Position numbers and translations under genes: made by a program
Assembly: GCA_949286815.1 (NCBI GenBank)
Contig: CASEEB010000223.1
Location: 1 to 29,466 of the forward strand
DNA from: an uncultured Eubacteriales bacterium
GTDB lineage: Bacteria; Bacillota; Clostridia; Oscillospirales; CAG-272
Length of the DNA: 29,466 nt
Direction of reading: 5' to 3'
Shown: in pieces, positions 15,896 through 23,869 of the stretch
Layout: each line of letters opens with the position of its first letter
Position numbering within the stretch: position 1 is the stretch's first letter
The notes under the pieces: generated by a model
Databases searched by the model: none
What the model saw: only the letters and a program-made list of their open reading frames with translations
What the model was told of the DNA's origin: nothing

Positions 15896-16432
15896 ATGAG
15901 CGACTACAATGAGTATGAGTACACGGTTGCTCAGAAGTCGGAGGGAAAATGGAAGCGCAGACGTTTTTTAATGGTCTTGGGATATGTTATTTTCGGGCTT
16001 CTGTTTTTCTTCGGCTTTTTTGCGTTAAAGCTGTATTCCCTGATGGCGCTTGTTATACTTGCCGAATGGATACTTGTATTTTTTACATGGAGATATGTTT
16101 CGGTAGAATATAAATTTTATACCGCTTCCGGCAAAATATACTTTATTTGTATTTACGGCGGAAGAACCAAAAAGACGGTTTTGGAGATGTCTGTAAAGGA
16201 CTTTGAGAGTATAACTCCGGTTTCGGATGTTTCCGGACTTATATCCGACAAGGGAAAGTACGCAAGGGCGGATATTCTTGTCTCGTCGGAAAGCTCTCCC
16301 GATATATACTGCGGTGTATACAAAAATGCCGCCGGAGGGGATTGCGCGGTCTGTTTTGAGGCGACTCAGAAGCTTCTGAAAATCATGAAATACTACAATC
16401 CCGCCACGGTAATAGGACAGACGAGATTTTAA
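15896..16432 (+). CDS. Small membrane protein of unknown function
   Basis: A 178-residue protein behind an AAGGAG site. The N-terminus is charged (about 1-24), then two adjacent membrane helices at about 25-48 and 50-70 form a hairpin. A soluble domain of about 105 residues faces the cytoplasm if both ends do. It contains FYTASGKIYFICIYGGRTKK and SVKDFESITPVS, a pattern that suggests a PH-like beta-sheet domain. It may correspond to the clostridial DUF6106 family, but I am not certain. It follows tadA by 44 bp and ends at a bidirectional terminator. Confidence 0.6.
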   Translation: MSDYNEYEYTVAQKSEGKWKRRRFLMVLGYVIFGLLFFFGFFALKLYSLMALVILAEWILVFFTWRYVSVEYKFYTASGKIYFICIYGGRTKKTVLEMSVKDFESITPVSDVSGLISDKGKYARADILVSSESSPDIYCGVYKNAAGGDCAVCFEATQKLLKIMKYYNPATVIGQTRF

Positions 16433-16463
16433 TTTGTCGTAAGTTTAAATTATAATACGAAAA

Positions 16464-16506
16464 ACCCGACCGGGTTGAACTCTTAAATGAGTATCCCCGG
16501 CCGGGT
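16464..16506. terminator. Bidirectional terminator between convergent genes
   Basis: ACCCGACCGGG (16464-16474) pairs with CCCGGCCGGGT (16496-16506) with one A-C mismatch, and an inner stem ACTC/GAGT closes the loop. T-rich sequence follows on the plus strand (TATTTATTTT), and AAAA at 16461-16464 gives a T-run on the minus strand. It therefore serves both the small membrane protein gene and pckA. Confidence 0.85.
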
Positions 16507-16563
16507 ATTTATTTTGCGCCGAAACTGTTTCGACCTCAGATAATCAATCTGATTAATCTGCTT

Positions 16564-18357
16564 TTAAGCTTTGAGTCTGGCTTCGAGAGCGGCAAGCTCA
16601 TCGTACATTGCCTGCGGAACTCTTTCGCCGACCTGCTTATAGAACGACTTGATGTTCTCCACGTCTTCAAGCCAAGAAGCTTTATCAACTGTAAGAAGGT
16701 CACGGACAGTGTCAATTGTTACATCTTCAAGTCCCTCAATGCAGATATCCTCCGCTTTCGGTATATATCCGATAGGAGTGATCTCGGCGTCAACCTTACC
16801 TTCGCAACGGTCAAGAATCCACATAAGCACTCTCATGTTGTCACCGAATCCGGGCCAGATGAAGTTGCCTTCGTTGTCGGTACGGAACCAGTTGACATGG
16901 AAAATCTTCGGAGGATTGGGTATCATATTGCCCATTGAAAGCCAGTGAGCGAAATAATCACCCATATTGTATCCGACGAACGGACGCATAGCCATCGGGT
17001 CGCGACGTACAACGCCTACCGCTCCGGCAGCTGCCGCGGTTGTCTCGGAAGCCATAATGGAACCGACAAACGAACCGTTCTGCCAAGAGGTGGACTGGTA
17101 AACCAGCGGAGCGGTCTTTGCGCGTCTGCCTCCGAATACTATTGCGGAAATAGGGACGCCCGCGGGATTGTTGAATTCTTTGGACAGGCAGGGGCAGTTA
17201 GTCGCTTTCGCGGTAAATCTTGAGTTGGGATGAGCGCCTGAAGTGTTGACCTTGTCCGCCTTGTCGTATTTTCTGTAGTCCCAGACCTCGCCCTTCCAGT
17301 TGATGGCGTTTGTGGGAGGATTGTTGTCCAGACCTTCCCACCATACCGTGTTGTTGTCAAGGTTATGGCACACGTTGGTGAAGATAGTGTCTTTTGTGGT
17401 TGTGTGAAGAGCGTTGGGATTTGACTTTTCATTTGTTCCGGGGGCAACTCCGAAGAAGCCGTTTTCAGGGTTTACCGCATAAAGCTTGCCGTCTTCGGGA
17501 TTTACCCTGAGCCATGCGATATCGTCTCCGACTGTCCATACCTTATAGCCCTTATTTCTGTAATATTCGGGCGGAATAAGCATGGCGAGATTGGTTTTTC
17601 CGCAGGCGGACGGGAATGCCGCGCAGATATACTTGGTATCTCCGTCAGGATATTCAACGCCGAGGATGAGCATATGCTCAGCCATCCAGCCTTCCTTGCG
17701 TCCGAGGTAGGAAGCTATTCTGAGCGCAAAGCATTTTTTGCCGAGCAGCACGTTTCCGCCGTAACCGGAGTTGACAGACCAAATAGTGTTGTCTTCCGGG
17801 AAATGGCATATAAAGCGGTTTTCCGCGTCAAGCTGAGCCTTTGAGTGCAGACCCTTTATAAAATCTCCGCTGTCGCCGAGAGCCTCCAGAACATTGGTTC
17901 CGACACGTGTCATGATAAGCATGTTGAGTACAACGTATATCGAGTCGGTGAGCTCAATTCCGTATTTGGCGAAAGGTGAACCTACGATACTCATTGAGTA
18001 GGGGATTACATACATTGTTCTGCCGCTCATGGAGCCTGTAAAGAGTTTGGTGAGCTTTGAGTAGCATTCCTTGGGGTCCATCCAGTTGTTGATGTTTCCG
18101 GTGTCTTCCTTTTTGGTTGTGCATATAAATGTTCTGTCCTCAACGCGCGCGACGTCGTTGACGGCGGTTCTGTGAAGGTAGCAGTTGGGAAGCAGCTCTT
18201 CGTTGAGCTTAATAAGCTCGCCTGTGGAGCAAGCCTGTTTTCTGAGTGCTTCGGCCTGTTCTTCGCTGCCGTCGATCCAGACGATATCGTCGGGCTTCGT
18301 CATAGCGGCCATTTCATCAATCCAATCAAGAACAAATTTGTTACTTGTAAGTGCCAT
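16564..18357 (-). CDS. pckG: Phosphoenolpyruvate carboxykinase, GTP-type
   Basis: This enzyme interconverts oxaloacetate + GTP with PEP + CO2 + GDP. In anaerobic Clostridia it often runs toward oxaloacetate, saving energy as GTP. The 597-residue length and motifs fit the GTP family, not the ATP family. Seen: YVIPYSMSIVGSPFAKYGIE (116-135), the kinase-1 loop AAFPSACGKTN with the reactive Cys252 (246-256), the metal motif VGDDIAWL (276-283), and FFGVAPGTN (301-309). The ATG has AAGGAG upstream. The gene is monocistronic, with its own promoter at about 18431-18459 and a bidirectional terminator at the other end. GTP-type enzymes are known in some Clostridia. Confidence 0.96.
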   Translation of the reverse strand: MALTSNKFVLDWIDEMAAMTKPDDIVWIDGSEEQAEALRKQACSTGELIKLNEELLPNCYLHRTAVNDVARVEDRTFICTTKKEDTGNINNWMDPKECYSKLTKLFTGSMSGRTMYVIPYSMSIVGSPFAKYGIELTDSIYVVLNMLIMTRVGTNVLEALGDSGDFIKGLHSKAQLDAENRFICHFPEDNTIWSVNSGYGGNVLLGKKCFALRIASYLGRKEGWMAEHMLILGVEYPDGDTKYICAAFPSACGKTNLAMLIPPEYYRNKGYKVWTVGDDIAWLRVNPEDGKLYAVNPENGFFGVAPGTNEKSNPNALHTTTKDTIFTNVCHNLDNNTVWWEGLDNNPPTNAINWKGEVWDYRKYDKADKVNTSGAHPNSRFTAKATNCPCLSKEFNNPAGVPISAIVFGGRRAKTAPLVYQSTSWQNGSFVGSIMASETTAAAAGAVGVVRRDPMAMRPFVGYNMGDYFAHWLSMGNMIPNPPKIFHVNWFRTDNEGNFIWPGFGDNMRVLMWILDRCEGKVDAEITPIGYIPKAEDICIEGLEDVTIDTVRDLLTVDKASWLEDVENIKSFYKQVGERVPQAMYDELAALEARLKA

Positions 18358-18430
18358 GTTTTTTCTCCTTATATATTAGATTATTTTAAACAACATCTGA
18401 CGGAATAAAATACTTTATTTCCCAGAATAT

Positions 18431-18459
18431 ATTTTACTATATTTTTTTGAATTTTGCAA
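18431..18459 (-). promoter_or_regulatory. Promoter of pckG with inverted repeat over its -35 box
   Basis: On the minus strand TTGCAA (18459-18454) and TAAAAT (18436-18431) are 17 nt apart. ATTTTGCAA at 18451-18459 recurs inverted as TTGCAAAAT at 18476-18484, so the -35 box lies inside one arm of a 9-bp inverted repeat. This is a possible operator. Confidence 0.6.
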
Positions 18460-18896
18460 GAGACTTTTTTAAAAGTTGCAAAATATTAATAATTATTCGA
18501 CAGATTTAAAATAAATTAATAAAACATTTGAAGTATTGCGTCTTTAACGACACCATATCCCTGTACAAGTTTTTTGTCTTATCTGTATTAAAAACAAAAA
18601 ATTCTTTAATTTACAATTTATTAACAAAAAATTATCTCTCAATAAAATTTTATAAATATAAATATGATAAAATAAAAACAAATGTACTAAATTTATTTTT
18701 GTTTTTGATTTTGTCAGATTAACAGTTTCTTTTTAATCGGAAGTCAAAGCGTGAGAGCCTTACTTTTTGGTATCAAAACGCGTATGTTTTCACGTATAAA
18801 TTTTTTAAAAAGCTGAACGCTTTTTGTTTCACTTTGCAAAATTGTTTCACTATTGTGAATTGTTTGGTCTTGCCAAACCCGAAATTTTTTCAATAA

Positions 18897-18951
18897 GGGG
18901 CAAAGCCCCGTCATTCGACATTTTCAGTGGGGGATTGTACCTCCCACTCTG
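18897..18951. repeat. Two strong hairpins upstream of lexA
   Basis: GGGGC AAA GCCCC (18897-18909) is a tight GC hairpin. About 15 bases later AGTGGG (18926-18931) pairs with CCCACT (18943-18948), extended by TTC and GAA across a small bulge. Neither is followed by a T-run. They would lie in the lexA leader if transcription starts upstream. Confidence 0.5.
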
Positions 18952-19016
18952 AATAAATTAAGTGGCATAACATCTAAATTTAGTTAGCGCCGCCTGTAGC
19001 GGTACGGGAGATTAAT

Positions 19017-19610
19017 ATGGTAAAATTAAAGCCTAAAGAACAAAAGGTTTATGATTATATCGTAAAGTCGGTAAAGAAAAACGGATACGCTCCCAGTGTA
19101 AGGGACATATGCCGCGACTTGGGGTACAAAAGCACATCGACGGTTCACATGTATCTGAACCGGCTTGACATGTTCGGATACATCAGCAAGGAGGACGGAA
19201 AAAGCCGTGCGGTCAGTCTCAATGAAGACATGCCCCCGGTGTACGCGGTGCCGATACTCGGGACAGTGACCGCCGGAGTTCCCATATTGGCTGAGGAAAT
19301 CAGAGACGGATATGTGGGGTACGCGGGAACCCGTCCGCTGGAAAATCTGTTTGCTCTCAGGGTCAGGGGAGAAAGCATGATAGACGCCGGTATACTGAAC
19401 GGTGATATTGTCATAGCCGAAAAGACCTGTTACGCTGAAAACGGTGAAATCGTCGTGGCAATGATCGAGGATGAGGCAACCGTAAAAAGATTTTACAGAG
19501 AACACGGACATTACAGACTACAGCCCGAAAACAGCTCAATGGAACCGATTATCAGCGATGAGGTTTTGATAATCGGAAAGGTTATTGCCGTACAGCGCAG
19601 TTATATTTAA
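19017..19610 (+). CDS. lexA: LexA repressor
   Basis: LexA represses SOS genes until activated RecA stimulates its self-cleavage. The 197-residue protein has an N-terminal winged helix (about 1-65) with YAPSVRDICRDLGYKSTSTV. The cleavage bond is Ala86-Gly87 in GTVTAGVPI. The catalytic Ser120 lies in RGESMIDAGI and Lys157 in EATVKRFYRE. All required residues are present, so it should be active. The ATG follows GGGAG. No LexA-type operator is visible upstream, which is unusual for an autoregulated gene, though clostridial operators vary. The next gene starts 2 bp after its stop codon. Confidence 0.95.
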   Translation: MVKLKPKEQKVYDYIVKSVKKNGYAPSVRDICRDLGYKSTSTVHMYLNRLDMFGYISKEDGKSRAVSLNEDMPPVYAVPILGTVTAGVPILAEEIRDGYVGYAGTRPLENLFALRVRGESMIDAGILNGDIVIAEKTCYAENGEIVVAMIEDEATVKRFYREHGHYRLQPENSSMEPIISDEVLIIGKVIAVQRSYI

Positions 19611-19612
19611 AT

Positions 19613-21850
19613 ATGAAAAATTTAAAAAACGCGTTTATAAGCGTACTTAAGGGCGCCGGGGATTATATAGGAATATATGCGGCGGCTGCCGCGGTACAGA
19701 TATTGTTTGCCGTTTTTTCTGTCTCGGCGGTTTCCTCGGTGGTCGCGAATGACAGAACCTTTACGGAGGCGTATGATTATGACATTGTCGTGAGCGGGGA
19801 CAGCGAGGAGATTTATTCACTCTGCAATTACATGAAGACCGAATCGCTTGCCGATGACGGATTGAGCTTCACCGATTTCAACCTGACAGATACCGGCGAT
19901 ACGACATCCGAGCTTACGGTTTCCGTAAAAAAGGGGAGAATGAACAGCTTTTTGCGCTATTATAAGGATAAATACGCGCCCGACGCCGAATACGAAATTA
20001 CACCCGGGTATTTATATTTTGACAGCGTCCGACCGGGAAATATTGCGGTGTTCGTACTGTGCGGAGTGTTGCTCTTCGCAATTTCGGTACTGATACTGTC
20101 GGTCATGTACAATTTAAGGTTAAGTCATCATAAATTCAAATACGGCATTTTCATGACTTGCGGTGCGAACTTCAAAATGCTTTACAAGACGGCGTTTTTG
20201 GAATGTTTCGCGGTGTCGGTCCTGACACTTGTGCCGAGTGTTTTGATTTCGCTTGGATTGTGCGCGCTTGTGTGTATACCTGAGGCTTTATATGTTAATG
20301 CCGTTACGGCGGCAGTATTTGTCATATTATGTGCGGCCGCTTTGTCATTGGCGGTGTTCATTCCGGTGAAACGTATGTCCGTAAAACCTCCGGTCTCTCT
20401 GCTGAGTTCCGAAGACAATAACGGTCTCGTATCGTCACCGCGCTTTTCCTGCCGTATATTCGGGAAAAAATACCCTTTGTTCTATGAACTGCTTTCGATG
20501 TGGCGCTTCAGAAAGTATTTCGCCTTGCTTACGGCATCGGCGGTATGCTTTTCGGTTTTGTTTATAACGGGAATGTATGTGGCTGATATTGTAAAGACCC
20601 AGAGTGAGGCGGAATGCAGAGAAGTTGTGCTGACTCCGGCAAATGAGGTAGGGTCTGAGGAAGAACGTCTGGAATATTTTGAAGATGTGGAGTATTTTGT
20701 TCCGAGTCTGCTTGACATTGACGGAGTGGAAAGTCTGCGTTTGGAAATATCAGAGCGCCTGACAAGTCAGCTTGACCATCTGCTTTTGAGTCCGGATATG
20801 CCTCTGTCCGCTTCGGAATACACAATCGTCTGCGCTCAGGAAAGAGAGGGGTATACGAGAGCTACAAATTACGCGAGATACGTCGCTCTGAATCCGTTGG
20901 CTCTCAGGATGTACGAGCAGTCGTATACTGTGGATTATCTTGAAGGCTATGACGCGGAGAATATTTTTTCGGTAGAAAACACTGTGGTTCTGAGCGAAGC
21001 GTTTAATATGGAAGACAGATTCAGCTTTGAACCGGGCGATAAAATAGTTATAGCGCAGTACATCGGAGGGGATACTGACAGTATTCATGTAACATCCGAC
21101 CGTCTGGATATTTTGAGTATGCAGGTGCAGAATCTGAATTTCAGATTTTACGAGTATACGGTAGGGGCGGTTATAAGAGGAATTGAGACAGACGACAGCA
21201 TTATAGTCGGTCTTGACTGGGAGGATTATCAGACATTTACCGATGTTTTGCCCGTCATTGATGAAGTTTCGGTATATGTGTCATCCGATATAGACACAGA
21301 ACAGCTTAATGATCTCAGGCAACAGTTTGACGATAAACTGCGGTATTTTGAAAACTGGGATATTACATTCACCGATGAGGCGGTGTATAAGATAGCCGGC
21401 AGAGCCATATCCTTTCCGGGTATGATATACGTCATATCGGCGGCGGTGACGGTGATATCTCCGTTTTTATGGATACTTTCCCAGACAGTGTTTTACCGCA
21501 AAAGAAAACGGGAATTCGCTGCTTTATCCGCTATGGGAGCGAATGAAAACCAGATCAGAAATCAGTTTCTGATTTCGGGCGCCGTGCTTTCTGTTTTCGG
21601 TTTCCTCATTACTCTCTTGCTGAGTTCGGCGCTGTGTTACGGAATATACAGATTATTCGGTGTTATTCTGCCGCTTTTCGATATAACAGATGTTTCGGTT
21701 CCGTTTGAAAAACACATGTCGCCCGCGTTAGTAGTCGTGTGCGCGGCGGTGTCGGCCGTATGCGCGTTTCTGTCAAGCATAATACCGTATATTTTTTATA
21801 AACGGGATGTCAAAAAGGATAACGGTGTACTGTCCGATGAACTCAAATAA
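19613..21850 (+). CDS. FtsX/MacB-type ABC transporter permease
   Basis: A 745-residue membrane protein built of two similar halves. Half one has a helix at 18-45, an external domain at 46-142, and helices at 143-168, 196-222 and 228-250. Half two has a helix at 302-325, a large external domain at 326-605 and three final helices. The cytoplasmic motif FAALSAMGANENQIRNQFLI after the sixth helix, and its first-half counterpart KYGIFMTCGANFKMLYKTA, mark it as an FtsX-type permease. These often move peptides, lipids or antibiotics, or act by mechanotransmission; the substrate here is unknown. It begins 2 bp after lexA without a clear ribosome binding site, suggesting translational coupling. The ATPase follows. 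Confidence 0.85.
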   Translation: MKNLKNAFISVLKGAGDYIGIYAAAAAVQILFAVFSVSAVSSVVANDRTFTEAYDYDIVVSGDSEEIYSLCNYMKTESLADDGLSFTDFNLTDTGDTTSELTVSVKKGRMNSFLRYYKDKYAPDAEYEITPGYLYFDSVRPGNIAVFVLCGVLLFAISVLILSVMYNLRLSHHKFKYGIFMTCGANFKMLYKTAFLECFAVSVLTLVPSVLISLGLCALVCIPEALYVNAVTAAVFVILCAAALSLAVFIPVKRMSVKPPVSLLSSEDNNGLVSSPRFSCRIFGKKYPLFYELLSMWRFRKYFALLTASAVCFSVLFITGMYVADIVKTQSEAECREVVLTPANEVGSEEERLEYFEDVEYFVPSLLDIDGVESLRLEISERLTSQLDHLLLSPDMPLSASEYTIVCAQEREGYTRATNYARYVALNPLALRMYEQSYTVDYLEGYDAENIFSVENTVVLSEAFNMEDRFSFEPGDKIVIAQYIGGDTDSIHVTSDRLDILSMQVQNLNFRFYEYTVGAVIRGIETDDSIIVGLDWEDYQTFTDVLPVIDEVSVYVSSDIDTEQLNDLRQQFDDKLRYFENWDITFTDEAVYKIAGRAISFPGMIYVISAAVTVISPFLWILSQTVFYRKRKREFAALSAMGANENQIRNQFLISGAVLSVFGFLITLLLSSALCYGIYRLFGVILPLFDITDVSVPFEKHMSPALVVVCAAVSAVCAFLSSIIPYIFYKRDVKKDNGVLSDELK

Positions 21851-21882
21851 TATAGCAGATATGATGAAGGGAGGCGGAATTT

Positions 21883-22755
21883 ATGAATAAAAGCACAGAT
21901 AAAAAGCTTTTTCCGGATATCGGCGCCGTCTCGGACTCTGAAAAGACTCCGGATGACATTAACGGTGCGGATGAAGGTCTTAAAAATAACAGTCGGGCAG
22001 TAGAAAACAGTAAAAACGCGGGTAAAACGGCGGACTCAAACGCAAAGGCTGACAAAATAATACTTGAAACGGATGACCTTATAAAACAATATAAACAGTA
22101 TGACGTTGTTATAAGCGCGGTGGACAGGGTCTCTCTGAAGGTCAGAGAAGGCGAGTTTGCGGCAATTATCGGCTCATCGGGGTCCGGAAAAAGCACGCTT
22201 TTACATTTATGCGCCGGACTGGACAAACCCGATTCCGGAACCGTCAAAATCAGAGGCAGGAATATTACCGGGATGACAAGTGATGAAATGAATTCTTTCA
22301 GGGGAAGACATATAGGGTTTATCTTCCAGAACCACAGTCTTATACCTCAGTTTACCGCGCTTGAGAATATTCTTGTTCCCACTCTGATGTGTCAAAGACC
22401 GGATTTTTCTTACGAGGAACAGTTGAAGAAGCTTGTTTCCATGCTTGATATAGCGGACAGACTGCATCATCTTCCGAGTGAGCTGTCGGGCGGTCAGCAG
22501 CAGAGAGTAGCCATAGCGAGGGCGCTTATCAATATGCCCCAGATTTTGTTCGCGGATGAGCCTACCGGCAATCTGGACAGGAAAAACGCTGACGAGGTAC
22601 TCCGGCTGCTGCTTGAAACTCAGAAGTCGATAGGACAAACGCTTGTCATGGTGACTCACGACATGAAAATTGCCGATAAGGCGGACAAAATATATGTTAT
22701 GGAAAACGGAAAGTTAAGTCCTTACCACCGTAAACCGAACGCGGATTTTAATTGA
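21883..22755 (+). CDS. ABC transporter ATP-binding protein (MacB/LolD type)
   Basis: A 290-residue ATPase partner of the preceding permease, 32 bp downstream and behind GGGAGGCGG. The catalytic domain spans about 58-285: Walker A GSSGSGKST (97-105), Q-loop Gln149, signature LSGGQ (201-205), Walker B ILFADEP with Glu226, and switch His259 in VTHD. FADEPTGNLDRKNAD is the form typical of the LolD/MacB/FtsE group. Odd: a hydrophilic extension of about 57 residues, rich in Asp, Asn, Lys and Ser, precedes the domain. It looks disordered and is not usual in this family. No terminator with a T-run follows. Confidence 0.92.
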   Translation: MNKSTDKKLFPDIGAVSDSEKTPDDINGADEGLKNNSRAVENSKNAGKTADSNAKADKIILETDDLIKQYKQYDVVISAVDRVSLKVREGEFAAIIGSSGSGKSTLLHLCAGLDKPDSGTVKIRGRNITGMTSDEMNSFRGRHIGFIFQNHSLIPQFTALENILVPTLMCQRPDFSYEEQLKKLVSMLDIADRLHHLPSELSGGQQQRVAIARALINMPQILFADEPTGNLDRKNADEVLRLLLETQKSIGQTLVMVTHDMKIADKADKIYVMENGKLSPYHRKPNADFN

Positions 22756-22997
22756 AGCTCAACCGAAGCGACATAAATCCGACATGAGAGCACAGCAACG
22801 GTTTAAAACTATTCATATAGTAACAACTTTGACAATTTGAGGAAAGTTTTATCAGGCTTTTGAAAGGACTTGAGCAAGTCGCCCGGAGAGCAATGAAATT
22901 TTCGGGGTTTCGGTTTGGGGAGACTTGTAAATTCGACGCCAAAAGCTCAGTAACGCGCAAAATTCTGATCCGAATTAAGAAAGGAATGATCATAAAA
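22756..22997 (+). other. Intergenic region and possible structured leader of nrdG
   Basis: This 242-bp stretch has several inverted repeats: AACCG/CGGTT (22761-22803), ACTAT TCAT ATAGT (about 22808-22821), GACTTG/CAAGTC (22867-22880), CCCGGA/TTCGGG (about 22882-22907) and AATTC/GAATT before the ribosome binding site. A TTGACA near 22829 lacks a matching -10 box. An in-frame upstream extension of nrdG from 22860 exists, but its residues have no homology I recognise. I do not recognise a riboswitch class. Confidence 0.45.
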
Positions 22998-23699
22998 ATG
23001 AAAGATATGATAATAGCGGGACTTCAGAAGCTGAGTTTACTTGATTTCCCGGGCAAGGTAGCCTGTACGGTTTTTACGGCGGGCTGTAATCTGAGGTGTC
23101 CTTTTTGCCACAACGCGCCTCTTGTAGTTTCACCCTCACTTGACGGGGCCGTTACATGTGACTCTTTTTTTGAGTTTCTTAAAAAGAGGAGTGACATGCT
23201 GGAGGGGGTTGCGATTACCGGAGGAGAGCCCACGCTTATGAAAGGGCTTCCCGATTTTATACGGGAGATAAAAAAAATGGGATATGCCGTAAAGCTCGAT
23301 ACAAACGGCACGAATCCGCAAATGCTCAAAGATCTGGTCTTGAGCAAAGCCGTGGATTATGTGGCTATGGATATAAAAAATTCGCCGGAAAAATATGCCC
23401 TGACCGCGGGAACGGAAAAGGACATTATGGACAGTGTAAATGAGAGCGTATCCTTTCTCATGGAAAATCATGTGGATTTTGAGTTCCGTACCACCGTTGT
23501 AAAGCCTTTTCATACAGAGTCTGATTTTTTAAGTATCGGAAAATGGGTCTCGGGAGAGGAAAAATATTTTTTACAAAAATTTGTTGATTCCGGAAATCTT
23601 ATAGGCGACGGAATGGAGTCTTATGAAGACGAGGAGATGAAAGGATTTCTTAATATATTAAAGCAATATGTGCCAAAAGCACAAATCAGAGGGGCGTAA
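22998..23699 (+). CDS. nrdG: Anaerobic ribonucleotide reductase activating protein (radical SAM)
   Basis: NrdG uses a [4Fe-4S] cluster and S-adenosylmethionine to put the glycyl radical on NrdD. The 233-residue form starts at the ATG at 22998, with AAAGGA upstream; the ATG at 22986 would touch that site. It begins IIAGLQKLSLLDFPGKVACT, typical of the NrdG2-type activators. The cluster cysteines are Cys30, Cys34 and Cys37 in CNLRCPFCHN. The SAM motif ITGGEPTLM follows at about 75-83, then KLDTNG and VDYVAMDIKN. It lies directly upstream of nrdD. The stop codon at 23697-23699 is immediately followed by the first NrdR-box-like palindrome, so it is probably not on the main nrdD transcript. Confidence 0.92.
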   Translation: MKDMIIAGLQKLSLLDFPGKVACTVFTAGCNLRCPFCHNAPLVVSPSLDGAVTCDSFFEFLKKRSDMLEGVAITGGEPTLMKGLPDFIREIKKMGYAVKLDTNGTNPQMLKDLVLSKAVDYVAMDIKNSPEKYALTAGTEKDIMDSVNESVSFLMENHVDFEFRTTVVKPFHTESDFLSIGKWVSGEEKYFLQKFVDSGNLIGDGMESYEDEEMKGFLNILKQYVPKAQIRGA

Positions 23700-23742
23700 A
23701 CAATATATTGTGACGAAATTTAATTTTGATACAATATATTGT
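23700..23742. promoter_or_regulatory. Pair of NrdR-box-like palindromes
   Basis: ACAATATATTGT, a perfect 12-bp palindrome, occurs at 23700-23711 and 23731-23742, 31 bp centre to centre, which is three helical turns. Both are followed by GA. This fits the known NrdR box (roughly ACACWATATATWGTGT) and its usual paired spacing. The second copy ends 9 bp before the -35 box of the nrdD promoter. NrdR is the nucleotide-sensing repressor of ribonucleotide reductase genes; its own gene is not in the window. Confidence 0.85.
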
Positions 23743-23751
23743 GAAAACCCC

Positions 23752-23780
23752 TTGACAAATAATACTAAATATAGTATAAT
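23752..23780 (+). promoter_or_regulatory. Strong sigma-A promoter of nrdD
   Basis: Consensus TTGACA at 23752-23757 and consensus TATAAT at 23775-23780 have a 17-nt spacer. The start site should be near 23787, giving a leader of about 145 nt. The palindromes just upstream suggest tight repression when dNTPs are plentiful. Confidence 0.9.
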
Positions 23781-23809
23781 TAATGTGCGTCTTAATTTAG
23801 GAGATTCAG

Positions 23810-23869
23810 ATGCACATTATTTTTTATTTTGAAATATTGCAAATCCCAAAAAGCGTTCTCTGTTTTTGA
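23810..23869 (+). CDS. Possible 19-codon leader peptide in front of nrdD
   Basis: An ATG at 23810 follows AGGAG (23799-23803) and opens a 19-residue frame, MHIIFYFEILQIPKSVLCF, ending in TGA at 23867-23869. It lies inside the nrdD leader. Around its start, AATGTGC (23782-23788) can pair with GCACATT (23812-23818), a stem followed by a T-rich stretch. It may be chance; there is no runs-of-one-amino-acid signature of classic attenuation. Confidence 0.25.
   Translation: MHIIFYFEILQIPKSVLCF

Larger units (their letters stand above)
18358..19016. other. 659-bp intergenic region between pckG and lexA
   Basis: This region divides in two. The part 18358-18740 holds the pckG promoter and very AT-rich DNA; small reading frames there lack ribosome binding sites. 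The part 18740-19010 is full of inverted repeats: TTCAC/GTGAA (18846-18859), GTTTGG/CCAAAC (18862-18878), GGGGC/GCCCC (18897-18909), AGTGGG with CCCACT (18926-18948) and CCGC/GCGG just before the lexA start. TTGTTTCACT occurs twice (18824-18833, 18842-18851), 18 bp apart. I find no clear promoter for lexA and no LexA operator of the GAACN4GTTC type. Confidence 0.6.

Noticed and set aside
18528..18722. 64-residue frame in the AT-rich gap upstream of lexA
   Set aside because: TTG start without ribosome binding site, composition driven by AT-rich DNA, no recognisable family.
18821..18834. GAACGCTTTTTGTTTC-like sequence near 18814-18830 as an SOS box
   Set aside because: The half-sites GAAC and GTTT are separated by seven bases instead of four, and it lies nearly 190 bp upstream of lexA.
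22799..22835. GTTTAAAACTATTC... upstream of nrdG as a CRISPR repeat or tracrRNA remnant
   Set aside because: No repeated units, spacers or cas genes are present; the short hairpin alone is not evidence.
22860..22997. 46-residue N-terminal extension of NrdG
   Set aside because: NrdG homology starts at MKDMIIAGLQKLS and AAAGGA precedes that ATG; the extension has no family resemblance.
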